The position numbers and the translations under genes were made by a program. From the NCBI RefSeq assembly GCF_027744825.2, contig NC_071334.1, forward strand, positions 43,882,437 through 43,946,436: DNA of 64,000 nucleotides, read 5' to 3'. Under the pieces are notes generated by a model that ran no database searches, had not been told where the DNA came from, and saw only the letters and a program-made list of their open reading frames with translations. Source of the stretch: Synchiropus splendidus (taxonomy: Eukaryota > Chordata > Actinopteri > Syngnathiformes > Callionymidae). Shown one piece after another: positions 10,991 through 21,010 of this stretch. The first letter of the stretch is position 1; every line of letters starts with the position of its first letter.

Positions 10991-11677
10991 CTCATCAACT
11001 TTCGCTTCAGTTTAGCATAACAGAAAAGTGCGGCGCTGCACCGAACCAGACTGTGGTTCTAAACATTACGGCAGCGCTAGCGGAGTGCGGCTCCTGCTAT
11101 GATGAATGCTTCTGCCTCACAGATATTTTGGTCAATTTCCTCCTCTTTGATTTGAGATCCAAACAGGCTGTCCTGAGCTTTAATGGATCGCCTGGAGGCC
11201 TCTGCTCTTCCTGGCCACCTGCAGCCTGAACTGCTAAGGCTGTGATTCTCATCACTGCTTCATGTCACGTGCAACATCTTCTTGCTTTGACTCCTTAGCA
11301 TTTTCACCTGCTCACCAAAACCACAGAGCTCTGATTATATTATACATTTATAAAATATGCGTTGCATTACCTTTAAATTTCCTTCTTTGCCTTGTCTTTG
11401 CACTGTACTTCTGATTTCTCCTATAAATGCAAATTCAAGTTTACTTTTATTTTTCATTTTGTTTTCTTTGTCTTGTTTTTCAAGTGCAACCTGTAGCAAA
11501 GTGAAATTTAAAGATTGATACTGAAGGGATGCATGATTTTGATGGGCTTAAATGGACATATGCTCATTCAACCTCAGAGAATGAGAATCAGTGGCTGGTC
11601 ATGGGAATAAGAGGGAAGCTGTTCATATTATTATAGTTGAATTTCCGCACTCTTATATATAAAGTAATAATTATTGG
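10991..11677. other. Unique non-coding sequence
   Basis: A 117-codon plus frame (10876-11229) crosses from the LINE-like tail into unique DNA, so it is unlikely to be a gene. The rest is AT-rich and unassigned. Confidence 0.4.
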
Positions 11678-12081
11678 CAGGGGTGGGATTCGATTAAAAA
11701 AATGAATCTAGTTAGAGAATTTGTGATGAATTAATCTCGATTAATCGCAGTTTAATTATATAAGAATATTTGCCTCAAGAAGCCACATTTTTCAATTTGA
11801 ATGAATTTGGTATATGACTGAATCAAATGATGGAGCCATACATGCATTTAAACAACACAATATTGTTTATTTTGCATCAGTTTGACAATAGTACAATAAA
11901 CCACGATGGTGTCTATATTCAAGTTTTTATATCACCTTATTTAAACTAAAGCTCTTTTAATGTCTTGAAAATATTTGTATAAGAAATTAAATTAAATGAA
12001 GTTATTTTTTGTTGTAATGAATTAATCATAATAATGTTGTAATTAATTAATCGTAATTAACTTGTGAAAGTCCCACCACTA
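11678..12081 (+). mobile_element. Non-autonomous hAT-like element, 404 bp
   Basis: The ends are CAGGGGTGGGA on the left and, read inwards from the right, TAGTGGTGGGA, an imperfect hAT-style inverted repeat. The flanking octamers ATTATTGG and ATTGTTCT agree at five of eight places, a possible worn target duplication. The interior is AT-rich with repeated 'gaattaatc' and 'aattaatcg' motifs and no coding capacity. A second copy missing its left end lies at 62769-63046. Confidence 0.7.
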
Positions 12082-13246
12082 ATTGTTCTATAACATTTAC
12101 GATTATTATTGTCATTATTATGATTACAAAAGGCAGTGACATGAGAGTTTGGTGTGGAAACTCCAGTGTGGTTTCCTTCAAGGTGTTGCTCCTGAAGCGA
12201 CTATAACATTGCAGCAGTGTCGGTAAGCGAGTGCCGCAGTGCTGTAGCTGAGAACACACACTGCTGGACTGTGTCCTCCTCAAGCAATTGAACTCCTCAG
12301 GTATCACCCAATTGCGGTCCACCTGGAAGCGCCGGAGCTCCTTTGCAGTGAGACGAAGCCCCACACTATGAATAAAAACTGAAAGATGATGATGACCTAT
12401 TTCACTTTATATGTCTCTCATAAATTACTCCAGTAAAATCTCCATCACTGCACCGGAAAAGGCAGAGAACTCAACATCTGCTTCTCAGGACTCAGCGAGC
12501 ACCAAGGTTTCGGCCCATCAGTGACTACCTGAGAGGAGAAACCGCTTTATTATCCACCTCCTGGCTGCCAGAATGAACTATGAGTGTGTGGGGAAGTGAT
12601 GAACTGGGAAACAATTGGGAGCAATCGTTCATCTGTGAACGCAAGAGTTGGACTAACATAAACCTCATTCTTCAGGCGAAAGCTGATGATTTTGAAGCCC
12701 AACTCTCTGACATGTCGATCAGACGCTTGTCATGAAGTCAATTAAATTCCGTCAGTCTTTTATTGTGATAGACATTTGATTTGTCGCCCAACTTTGCTCT
12801 CTGTCATAAGCAGAGCGGAATTTCAGCTTTTTCAGTCAAGCAACACGTTCAAACTTGACATCGTAGAATCTCTGGATGAATATTGCTCCTCCACATTTCA
12901 CTTCTCTGCTCGACAAAGGACCAGTTTCAGTCTGGCTCAACTCTACTCAACCCCCCACCACCCCATCTCCTCCTTCATCTGCTGCCCATTGTAGCTGCAA
13001 CTGTGAATGGAGGACGGGAAACATCACCTGCAGAACTGGAGATCAGAGGCCACTGAGACTTTAGACTTGCTACATCCAATACACAGCCACTACAGCACGA
13101 GCAAAAACCAATAACCGCCAACAATCAATTCATATATTTTCTCTTCCGAGTTGAAACACGTTGAGACACGTTGATGCTAGCTCGCTGAAAATGTCGTTTC
13201 TTGCGCTTTAAATACAATAATGTGCACAAGCACCGCCTATTGATTG
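12082..13246. other. Unique non-coding sequence
   Basis: No gene recognised. The 105-codon minus frame at 12047-12364 overlaps the end of the hAT repeat and runs into a TIIIVN-type AT-rich translation, so it is not a gene as it stands. Confidence 0.4.
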
Positions 13247-13375
13247 ATATTTTGCTTTGTGAGGACATTTAGGCCTGTTCTTAGAGGTTTAAAACACCAG
13301 TAAAAGCAGTTCACTATTCTTGGGTGTAAGTTTGGTTCAGAGTCCTGGTTAAGGTTAGCCATTTTTTTTTGGCTG
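13247..13375 (-). repeat. GTGGGGACC-type element, copy B (partial)
   Basis: Positions 13331-13363 (TTGGTTCAGAGTCC, then TGGTTAAGGT, 'agccatt') are the reverse complement of 2361-2393 with very few differences. The flanking 'gctttgtgaggaca' resembles the other copy's end. The central part is shorter and diverged. This is a second, inverted copy of the element at 2277. Confidence 0.55.
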
Positions 13376-14537
13376 GTTAAGTTACCATACCCTCAAACAT
13401 ACCAGTCTGTGAACAGTGCAGAGCAGTACCACATTGAAAAAATAAAAATAAAAAATGACAGAACTTTTCTCATGTTCTTTTCTGGTTGCACGTCGCGATG
13501 TATGCATTCTAGCGACGACTTGTACATTTCATTTGTATTTCAAAATGTGGGCTTAAAAATGTCTCTAGTCTGGTGGCATTATTCAAACTGCAGCAGAATA
13601 TCATCATAACCTGAAATTTGGCCGGGGCTTTTTGTTTCTTTCCTCTTTTTCATTTTTGTTTTTTTTACCTTTTGAACAACTCTTTGTTAAGCACTTTAAA
13701 TATGTATTCATTATTTATTCATATCTGGGGAAAATATACATTGTTTGTTCTGTTGACTGCCAAAGAAGCAAAGCTGTTTTGTCAGCTGACCCAGAGGTGG
13801 CGCTGCTAATATTAGGGCGGGGGTCCTCTTTCAGAAGCCACAGTCTTCAGAGGCTTTTCTGTCCAAAGTGAGTGATCTAATTATTGCATGTTAAATGGGC
13901 ATCTGGTAAATGGTGCATATAATGATGCACCAGCACAGAATTAAGAGCCTTACGGTCGGGCTGCCGGCGCTAATGCACCACTTGGCCCTCTTGTGTTCCC
14001 TCCTCCTCTGCTCTCGCAGCTCATCCCTCACACTGGGGGGACGGGGCCCACATGTCTTCCCCGAATGAATAACAGGAAGAGAAAACACGGCTTGGAGATG
14101 AATAAAATCAGCTTGATTTACAGATCCTTTAGGTTATCTGTGGAGTCTAGTTACCAGGCTTCATTTTGTGAACTGTTTTTAATGATGGCTCAGGTCGAAG
14201 CCTGCGTCCTTCAAACCCAAAGGCTGCGTGTAAATATCAACACATCAGGTCTGCTCTATTTCAGCAAAGCCACAGCTTCCTCAGTGACATTTATCCATAT
14301 CTAGACTAACCTTTCTGAGATATAAGAGGCTTCATCGCCCGCCTTGCTCAAATGTCCTGACACTAAAGTTTATTATTTGAACCCTGGTTGAGGCAAGGCT
14401 TGGTGGTCCCTGATGTAAATAACACAGCTGGCATTACACCAGTTTTATTGCTCTCTGAAACCCAAAATATTCTATTCTACGCTTGTCTGTCGGCGCTAAT
14501 TTTTCGGCGATTTAACACTTGCAGACAAACAAGCATT

Positions 14538-14541
<4 letters not shown>
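13376..14541. other. Unique sequence containing a small perfect palindrome
   Basis: No gene recognised. At 13911-13932 TGGTGCAT and ATGCACCA form 8-base inverted arms around a 6-base spacer, and a third ATGCACCA follows at 13973-13980. The surrounding 13880-14110 is unique and GC-richer and could be a conserved regulatory element. Confidence 0.35.

Positions 14542-14581
<40 letters not shown>
14542..14581. repeat. (TA)n microsatellite
   Basis: About 20 uninterrupted TA units. It directly abuts the left side of the following hAT-like repeat copy. Confidence 0.95.
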
Positions 14582-14582
<1 letters not shown>

Positions 14583-14586
<4 letters not shown>

Positions 14587-14903
14587 TTATGCACTTGATT
14601 TGGATATAAATCAACTATGGACCACATGTACAAAAAGGCAATTTATTTCAATATATATTTATATATTATATAATATATAGTTCAGTGTTCCTTCAAGGTA
14701 TTTCGAGGAACAGGAAAAACACAAACTGGCCAATGAAAAGAAGAACATTTTAGTCTTAAAACAAGAACATGCTATATTTACTGCTGAAGTGGTGGTGGTG
14801 AGTAAAAGACAAAAAAAAAAAAAAAAAAAAGTCATCAAACGGGCCACGAAAACACAGGCATCAGGCCACATATGGCCCCCGGGCCGCACCTTGCCCAGGT
14901 TTG
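14583..14903 (+). mobile_element. hAT-like repeat, second copy (family of 28251-28679)
   Basis: It shares the ordered blocks 'ataaatcaac', 'aaaaaggcaatttattt', 'gaggaacagg', 'ccaatgaaaag', 'cttaaaacaagaacatgc', an A-run and 'gggccacgaaaacacaggc' with the copies at 8985 and 28251. It ends GCCGCACCTTGCCCAGGTTTG. The left end is lost at the (TA)n tract. It retains an internal segment that the otherwise complete 28-kb copy lacks, so the two copies have different deletions. Confidence 0.7.
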
Positions 14904-16727
14904 GCCGAGTCCAAGCCAATGTTATCTGAAATGTAATGAACACTGACTCAAAAACAGGTTGTAGAAAAGCTGTTCCATCTCGGATCCAAACTCCCGTCAC
15001 GATATTCCGTTCTGATAATTATTTGAATAAAGTACTTATGGCGCGAGACCTTCTGCTAATGTGACCTGATGGGATCGTCTTCGTTTTTCAGAGTCAAACC
15101 AAGTCACATGACCTTGGTATGCATGATCGATGACAGCCACTGAGGGGCACCGTGTATATTTAACGTCTCATTAATTTGTCTGTGTCCATTAGTCGGAAGT
15201 CTCATGCTCCAAATAGTCGACATTAATCATGACGTGATCACAGACTTGTTATTATTTAGACAGCGACTTATTAGTCCTTGTGAAGTATCTCACTCTTGTC
15301 TTCTTCCATTGTGTGTGTTGTAAGTCGGTTTATCATCGTCAGTGTGAGCTATTTGGACGTGGATGTAAAACACGGAGGAAAACTGAGCATCAAAGTGGGA
15401 ACAGTTTAAGGCTTCAGAGTATCACTATTGGATAATAGTGAATTAAAAAGTAAAAATACATACATATGAGGAGTGTAACCAGCCTCAAAAGACTTACCCC
15501 ATCCATCACTGTCTCCCCATCAGGGAAAGAGCTCCTGCAGACACAAGATTCTCCATTTTTTTGCCCTATTTGCAGTTGTTCATTTTCCATCAGTATCTGT
15601 CCTCCAGTGTTGCCATAGTAGGTCACTTTCCTCCACCTTGACCTAAGGTATGTTTGTTATCCTTCCTGTCCACACCTGTCTCACCTTCTTAACTTTGTCT
15701 CAGGACAACTGCATCGGCTGCCCCTCAAATATTTCCATTTCTGATCCTATGCTTCCACTCTCAATGAAAATCTGAACATCTTCAACTCCCTGTCTTTTTG
15801 TCTCGGACCCGTATATCAGGGTAAGTCCCTCCATTGTCCAACAACGTATTCTCAACTCTTCTTCACTTGGTCCACCCTGCCTGCGTCGTCTTCTTCACTT
15901 CCATTTAGTCCATTCCTGTGGAAGATATTGATGAAGAAATAAGCAACACCAAACCAACAGGGTGAAATAACATCATCAAAGAAAAGCCAGTAAACCAGCG
16001 GATGATAACAGAAGGAAAATGCACAGGTGCTGCCCACCCCTCATTCACACGCGTGTATTCTGTCTTGCTTCTACTGACTCTTCCCTCCAGCTTCTTCTCC
16101 TCCTCTTTTCCTTCCAAGCCAGTGTTTCACCAGCAGACATCCTCCATCGCGACAGCTCTTCAATCTCATCTGTCCATCCTTCAATGTGCAGCTTGTAGTT
16201 CTTTCCCATAAATTCTGTCATCTGAAAGAGCTAAAAGTCATGTTTATTCACCCATAACGCAAATTTCTTTACTCTGTCCTTGATCACTCGCTGTTGCACG
16301 TCACCCAAATTCCATACATAAAGAGCTGACAGGGCCACGCATACTATTAAATACGAGTAACGCAAACTTGTAACGCAAAAGGTAACTGGCTTTATTCTGC
16401 CAGGAATCAAAACTGCATTTATCGACAAAAAAAAAATTGCGCCAACAAAGAGCCAACTACCAGTAAAATGCCAGTATGAAGTTAGTTAAACAAGAGGTGA
16501 CGTACGATTCAACACCATCAGAAAATCAGTGTTGGCTGGAAATCGTCGTAATGGCAATCGGACTCTTGAAAGGCACAGAAAGAATAAAAGAGACCAAAAA
16601 CTGTGCCTCAAAATCGAATCATTTAATTACTCTTCGCTGTGGAACATCATGTAACAGACTAAACAGACACGAAGGCTGCGAATAAAACACATTTCTTGCA
16701 AAGATGAGAGCGTGATGAGAGACACAC
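14904..16727. other. Mostly unique sequence
   Basis: No gene confirmed. On the minus strand around 15490-15540 a strong donor-like GGG|GTAAGT and an upstream GTCTGCAG bracket about 38 bases, but the frame cannot be tested. The pyrimidine-rich plus strand at 15640-15900 and 16040-16210 could be a worn repeat in reverse; this is unproven. Confidence 0.3.
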
Positions 16728-16923
16728 CGTGTTCATTTGAAGCCGTTTGCTTTTGAACAAGAGCAAGAGCAGGTCTGGTGAGTGCTCCTCCCGTGGCGCT
16801 CCTCCTCCGTCCTGTGCCACGTCTGGCTTGGTTGGCGAGTCCGGGAGCGACCAGGGAACAAGTCAGTGCGAGGAGCAGCAGACTGGAGTTGTACACTTCA
16901 GTGCTCCTGCATGCTGAGGACAT
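16728..16923 (-). CDS. Candidate first coding exon with signal-peptide-like start, product unknown
   Basis: On the minus strand an ATG at 16921-16923 opens a frame of 65 codons and one base, up to a donor-like ACG|GTGTGT. The first 30 residues look like a secretory signal: a polar start, a hydrophobic SSLLLLALTCSLVAPG core and a small-residue end (GLA|NQ). A basic stretch with RRGTGRRR follows. I do not recognise the product. Without splicing the frame runs on to a stop at 16627. No promoter was identified, and the ATG is preceded by GCGTCAG, which could be an acceptor. A hydrophobic chance frame is a realistic alternative. Confidence 0.2.
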
Positions 16924-17217
16924 CTGACGCACGTTGGTATTAAGACAGACATCAACAGTCCAAAGTTACAGGGAGGTGAGTTTGTTCCAAAAACCCGCCT
17001 GTCCCCTCCAGATCTCTCACCTGTCCCCTTCGACCGCAGCCAAGTCTCATGGCAGCGTGAGGCCCGTGTACATGCCCGAGTGCACTGAGACAAAAGGCTG
17101 TACAGCAGGGATACAACAGGGCGGATCGCTGGGATAATCTGGCAGAAACAAGGACAAACATTGAATGAATGTACGTGTGACCCGTGCACTTCTGCGTTGT
17201 GTTTTCTTCATTTAAAT
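16924..17217. other. Unassigned sequence upstream of the signal-like frame
   Basis: A short unique stretch with overlapping open frames on both strands and no recognised feature. Confidence 0.35.
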
Positions 17218-17611
17218 CAGTCCCTCTCAAATAGTGGGGCGCCCCCCCCCCTGGTGGGGCCGCGTGTGACCTTGGAACATACTTTTTGCCGTACTAGAAT
17301 AAAGTGTAATTGCACATCCACTCATGATTTTTTTTTTTATTATTATTATTATTTAAGGCAAATTGATGCACTTTTCTTTTCTGTTACAGACAAAAACAAT
17401 GTTCATAACGTTATTCTCTATTGTGTATTTATATTACTTTCTTTTTTCCTTTTCTTTAATGTTAACAAGGATACAATGTTATACAGAAGTGTACTTATAA
17501 TAAATGTATGGACAAATGATAGTATTTACAGGGGCGGCGAAGAGTTGGGGGGGTGCGAAACATTTACTTTTTCCTGGGGGGGGCGCAACAGAAAATAACT
17601 GAGAAGCACGA
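17218..17611 (+). mobile_element. Non-autonomous hAT-like element with C/G-run ends, 394 bp
   Basis: The left end reads CAGTCCCTCTCAAATAGTGG, then GGCGCCCCCCCCC. The right end, read inwards, gives CGTGCTTCTCAGTTATTTTC, then GCGCCCCCCCC. Both ends keep the xxTCTCA core and the homopolymer C block, forming imperfect inverted repeats. The flanking octamers ATTTAAAT and GTCTAAAT agree at six of eight positions, as expected for a worn hAT target duplication. The interior is AT-rich with a TTA run near 17335-17355 and has no transposase. Confidence 0.7.
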
Positions 17612-18543
17612 GTCTAAATCAAGAAGAAGCAGACCACGTTCACAGCAGGACACTTTCATCACAGATTCAAAACAAAAAGAAATATCAGCCTCACGGTTGC
17701 CAACTCTCCACACTGAAATAAATGCTTACATCACCGACACATTGAGCGAAAATAAATGTCTACACAAAACAAAATCAAGCCCACAGTTTGTACACTAGGT
17801 ACAGTGCATTTCGCTCCTTATACAGACTCCCACTGAAGTCAGTCCTCACTGTTTCCCGTCCCATTTGAATCGCTGCAGTTTCCAAAAACAATGACTATAT
17901 TTCTGGTCAGTGAGAGTGTGTGTGAGTCGCTGTCTGTCCATATGGGCTCTGTGAGAGAGTGTCCGATGCCTCTCACCCCATGCAGCCCAAACAGAGTCCG
18001 ACTCCCTGGGATCCATGAATGATTCCGGTTATGTTGCATTTTTTATAACAAAAAATCAACACATTGTACGCTTTTGCTCTCTTTCTTGCTTTTCATTTTG
18101 CTCAGTCTATTATTTTTTCAACCGAAGTAAGCAGCAACTGAACAACAAACAAAACAAACAGAACAAAAAACAATACTTTTTGTTTCACAAACTGCATTGT
18201 GCACTGCAACCACTGCATTGATTGCTTTGTAAAAAAAATCTCAGACTGTTTCAGTCTACATATTTTTCTAATAACTATAACGATCATATTTTTGCTTTAC
18301 CATCAACCCAGAGCAGCTTAAATTCATCTTACTTCAATAAAAAATCAATGAATCCTGCCAAAAACAACTACAAGTCGTATCATTAATTTCAGGAAGCTTG
18401 CTCAGTTTTTGCTCTTCAAATATTTTCAAATGCACATTTTCTTTTCCACATATTCGCCATTATTTCATGTCTATAAAGTTCCATCAAAGCACGGTCAAGT
18501 AAATACAAAATCTTTGCATTTTACAGTATATTTTTCTGAATCC
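17612..18543. other. Unassigned; possible 3' untranslated sequence if the minus exon is real
   Basis: AT-rich unique sequence with no recognised gene or repeat. If the minus-strand frame at 18544-18654 is a true terminal exon, its untranslated tail would lie here. I found no convincing polyadenylation signal close to the stop. Confidence 0.3.
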
Positions 18544-18654
18544 TTAGGTCCAGTTTAGTTCTGGTGGTTGGACTGACAGGCCCGCCCAGCGCTTGCCATG
18601 CTTGGGCGTCCTGACCACATGCTCTGACCGCATGTATTGACCATAGCTGCTGAC
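18544..18654 (-). CDS. Candidate terminal exon, product unknown
   Basis: On the minus strand a short pyrimidine tract and AG (GCTCTTTCAG) precede 36 open codons ending in TAA at 18544-18546. The peptide has a natural-looking mix: SSYGQYMRSEHVVR, then TPKHGKRWAG and a PPELNWT tail. It stays open seven more codons upstream before a TGA, so the acceptor could lie slightly earlier. No family is recognised and no upstream partner exon was found. Chance open frames of this length are frequent, and two other minus frames are also open here, so the support is weak. Confidence 0.2.
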   Translation of the reverse strand, partial: VSSYGQYMRSEHVVRTPKHGKRWAGLSVQPPELNWT

Positions 18655-20599
18655 CTGAAAGAGCTGCTTGCGCTGGGCTCACAGACTGCGCCGCCACACA
18701 GGAATGGATTATGGGACAGCAGGCGTAACAGCTTGGTCTGGTGCTCTCCTGCCCGGCTGCCATCCTGCCTTGAGCGCCGCAGATGCCGCCTCACTAGTGA
18801 GAGCCGTGGATGTACAGTGATAGGTGACACTTCTGCACAGCTTCAGTACATTTACAGCTAGACTGCAGCCAAGAAGTCCAACTCAAAAGGTGTGTTGGCG
18901 TGAGAGGGCAACTACTGTCACTTTACTCTTCTTTAGTCAAATCAAAATAGAATTTTATTTGGTGATCATTTCTAACTTGACAAGCTAAAGTTTGCCAAAT
19001 GGCTGCCTCGCTCAAAATGCTTTGTTAAAACTACTACAAACATGGGGCAAGAGAGTGAGTGACTGTTGGCTTCAACAGACCACAGATGTCAATCACCAAA
19101 GCATCTTAAACAAAATGGTCTGGCAATAAAAAACAAAACCCCCGAGTCATCCTGGTGAGACGTCTCCTATATTTGACCGACCACCGCCTCCTACAACGCT
19201 GTGTCCATTTTCCTCTTTGGTGCATGAGGTACATTATCAATGTCCAACATCTTCCACAGTCACCATGTTGGTTTTGGAGTTTGTCTTAAACTTTTGACTC
19301 CAAGCTCCCCCTGGTGGGGAGTAAAGAAAGCACGGACATATGTGATCAGTGATGGCAACATTGGTTGAAACAGACGGGTACAATCTGAAGCTGCTGCCCC
19401 CACGACACGACAGATGAGCGGATGAAGATGGATGGATGGATGGGTACAATTTCTCACGGAAAGGGAGCATAAATGGGCCTTCAGACAGCAAGACAAATTC
19501 TATGATCGCTGAGTTTCGCTCTTTGAAGTTATTCAGATGTTCATTCATTCTCTCTGGGGATATTGAAGATTCTTAGAAGACAGTCTGGTCACATGATAGC
19601 GCCATGCATACTTCAAGTCAGCGCCATGAAGCACTTCAACATACAAAGGTGGAGTTTACACCTGCTGTCTAAAATGATGCTATCTGAATTATGCTCTTTT
19701 AAATGTACACAAAGGCCTAAAATGCCTTATGGCCAAAAACTGTACAAAACAGAAAATATGCTGCTTTGTAAACTAGGCTAAGATTTCATTGTGAGAAAAA
19801 TGTTCCGGTGAAAAATGTCGCTTTCTGTTTTTATAAAGTCTCCGCTGCCCAAAATAACCATCTATGTGAACATAAACTGGCATAAACGGCAGCCAAAATA
19901 TCGCTGCCACCTCTCTCTTCTCTCCCACTCAGCCTGAGATCTGCCGCCCACCGTTCCTGTTTTCATTCCTTGCTTTTGTTGTCCTCCCTCACTCTGGGCT
20001 CACTAATGATCTCCGTCTCCTACGGGCTCACCGCCTCCTTCCTCCTGCTGTCCGCTCACCTAAGAATCCCAGGCCCCAGGATGTCCTCTTTGTCATTGGC
20101 AGCGATGACCTCTGCGTTCCCTCCTGGCATTGGGTCAATTATTCACTTCGCGTGAACCACACGTGTCCCAAGTGAGTCTACCCACAAAACCCGCCGCCAG
20201 AAAAAAATGAGTCTATTACCACACCGGTGCCAGGTGATGGATTTCATGTACGCGAGCAGAGAGCAGGTAAAAAAAAAAAAAAAAAAACTCTGGGATGCCT
20301 TTGAAGGTGACTTTGGCAGCTCAGGCATCCGCACGCTAACGCGCTAACTCCCATGAGGAAGTGCAGACAAGAGGAGTGGAGCGCTAGTTTCCATGTCAGA
20401 TGCGATCGTCCATGTAGGTTATAAAAACTCAACAACCTTGAGTTGGAACAGATGAAAGCAAGTCAATTACTCCATTAAGAACAGTTGACCAACTTGGCAG
20501 CTCCTGCTAGTGTCCCTGCCGCTCACACACTATTGTGTTTTTTGGATAAAAAAAAAAAAATAGATAAACAGCACTCAAGCAGGGGTCATGCAAAAGGCC
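18655..20599. other. Mostly unique sequence; L2-like tail at 19397-19442
   Basis: Positions 19397-19442 (GATGAGCGGATGAAG followed by four GATG-type units) look like the last bases of an L2-like LINE, whose 3' end has a GCGG-containing motif before tandem GATGG repeats. The rest is unassigned. A-runs at 20270-20287 and 20548-20560 are present. Confidence 0.35.
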
Positions 20600-21010
20600 A
20601 CATTATGCCATGATCTAAGCACTTATTGCACTGAAGTCAACAATACAGATTCTTCCATGATGCAGTATGTGCTGCTCTGAGAAGAGGAGAAGACGTTTGG
20701 GAGAACTCCCTAAAAACGGCGGTAATTTCCCAAAAATGACTTGAGCGCCAAATTGTCCCTGTTGATTTAAGAGGCTCAATAAAGGCTGTTATGAATCGTG
20801 GCGCTAAACCTGTCGAGGTTTTACGTATTCTGGAACTATTAATCAGCCTGAGAGCCAAATAAAGAGCCTCCTTCCTGTGTTGATCTACATCGTCTGCGGC
20901 GCCTCCCGGAGGGATAATAAAGCCATTTGTTGTTTAGCCGCTAAATTTCCTCGTGATTATCGGTAATAAGTTGAGCTTTGCTGTTGCTTTGCAATGAACA
21001 CATCACAAGC
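20600..21010. promoter_or_regulatory. Enhancer-like unique block (inferred)
   Basis: No repeat, no microsatellite and balanced composition. It is dense in homeobox-type AATTA/TAAT and related words, for example GGGATAATAAAGCC, TTTGTTGTTTAGCC and GATTATCGGTAATAAG. That texture is typical of vertebrate conserved non-coding elements. This is inference from appearance only; conservation cannot be seen in one sequence. Confidence 0.2.

Noticed and set aside
15490..15540. A 38-base microexon on the minus strand between GTCTGCAG and GTAAGT
   Set aside because: Splice words alone are too common; the frame cannot be tested and it does not join in phase with the signal-like exon at 16728.
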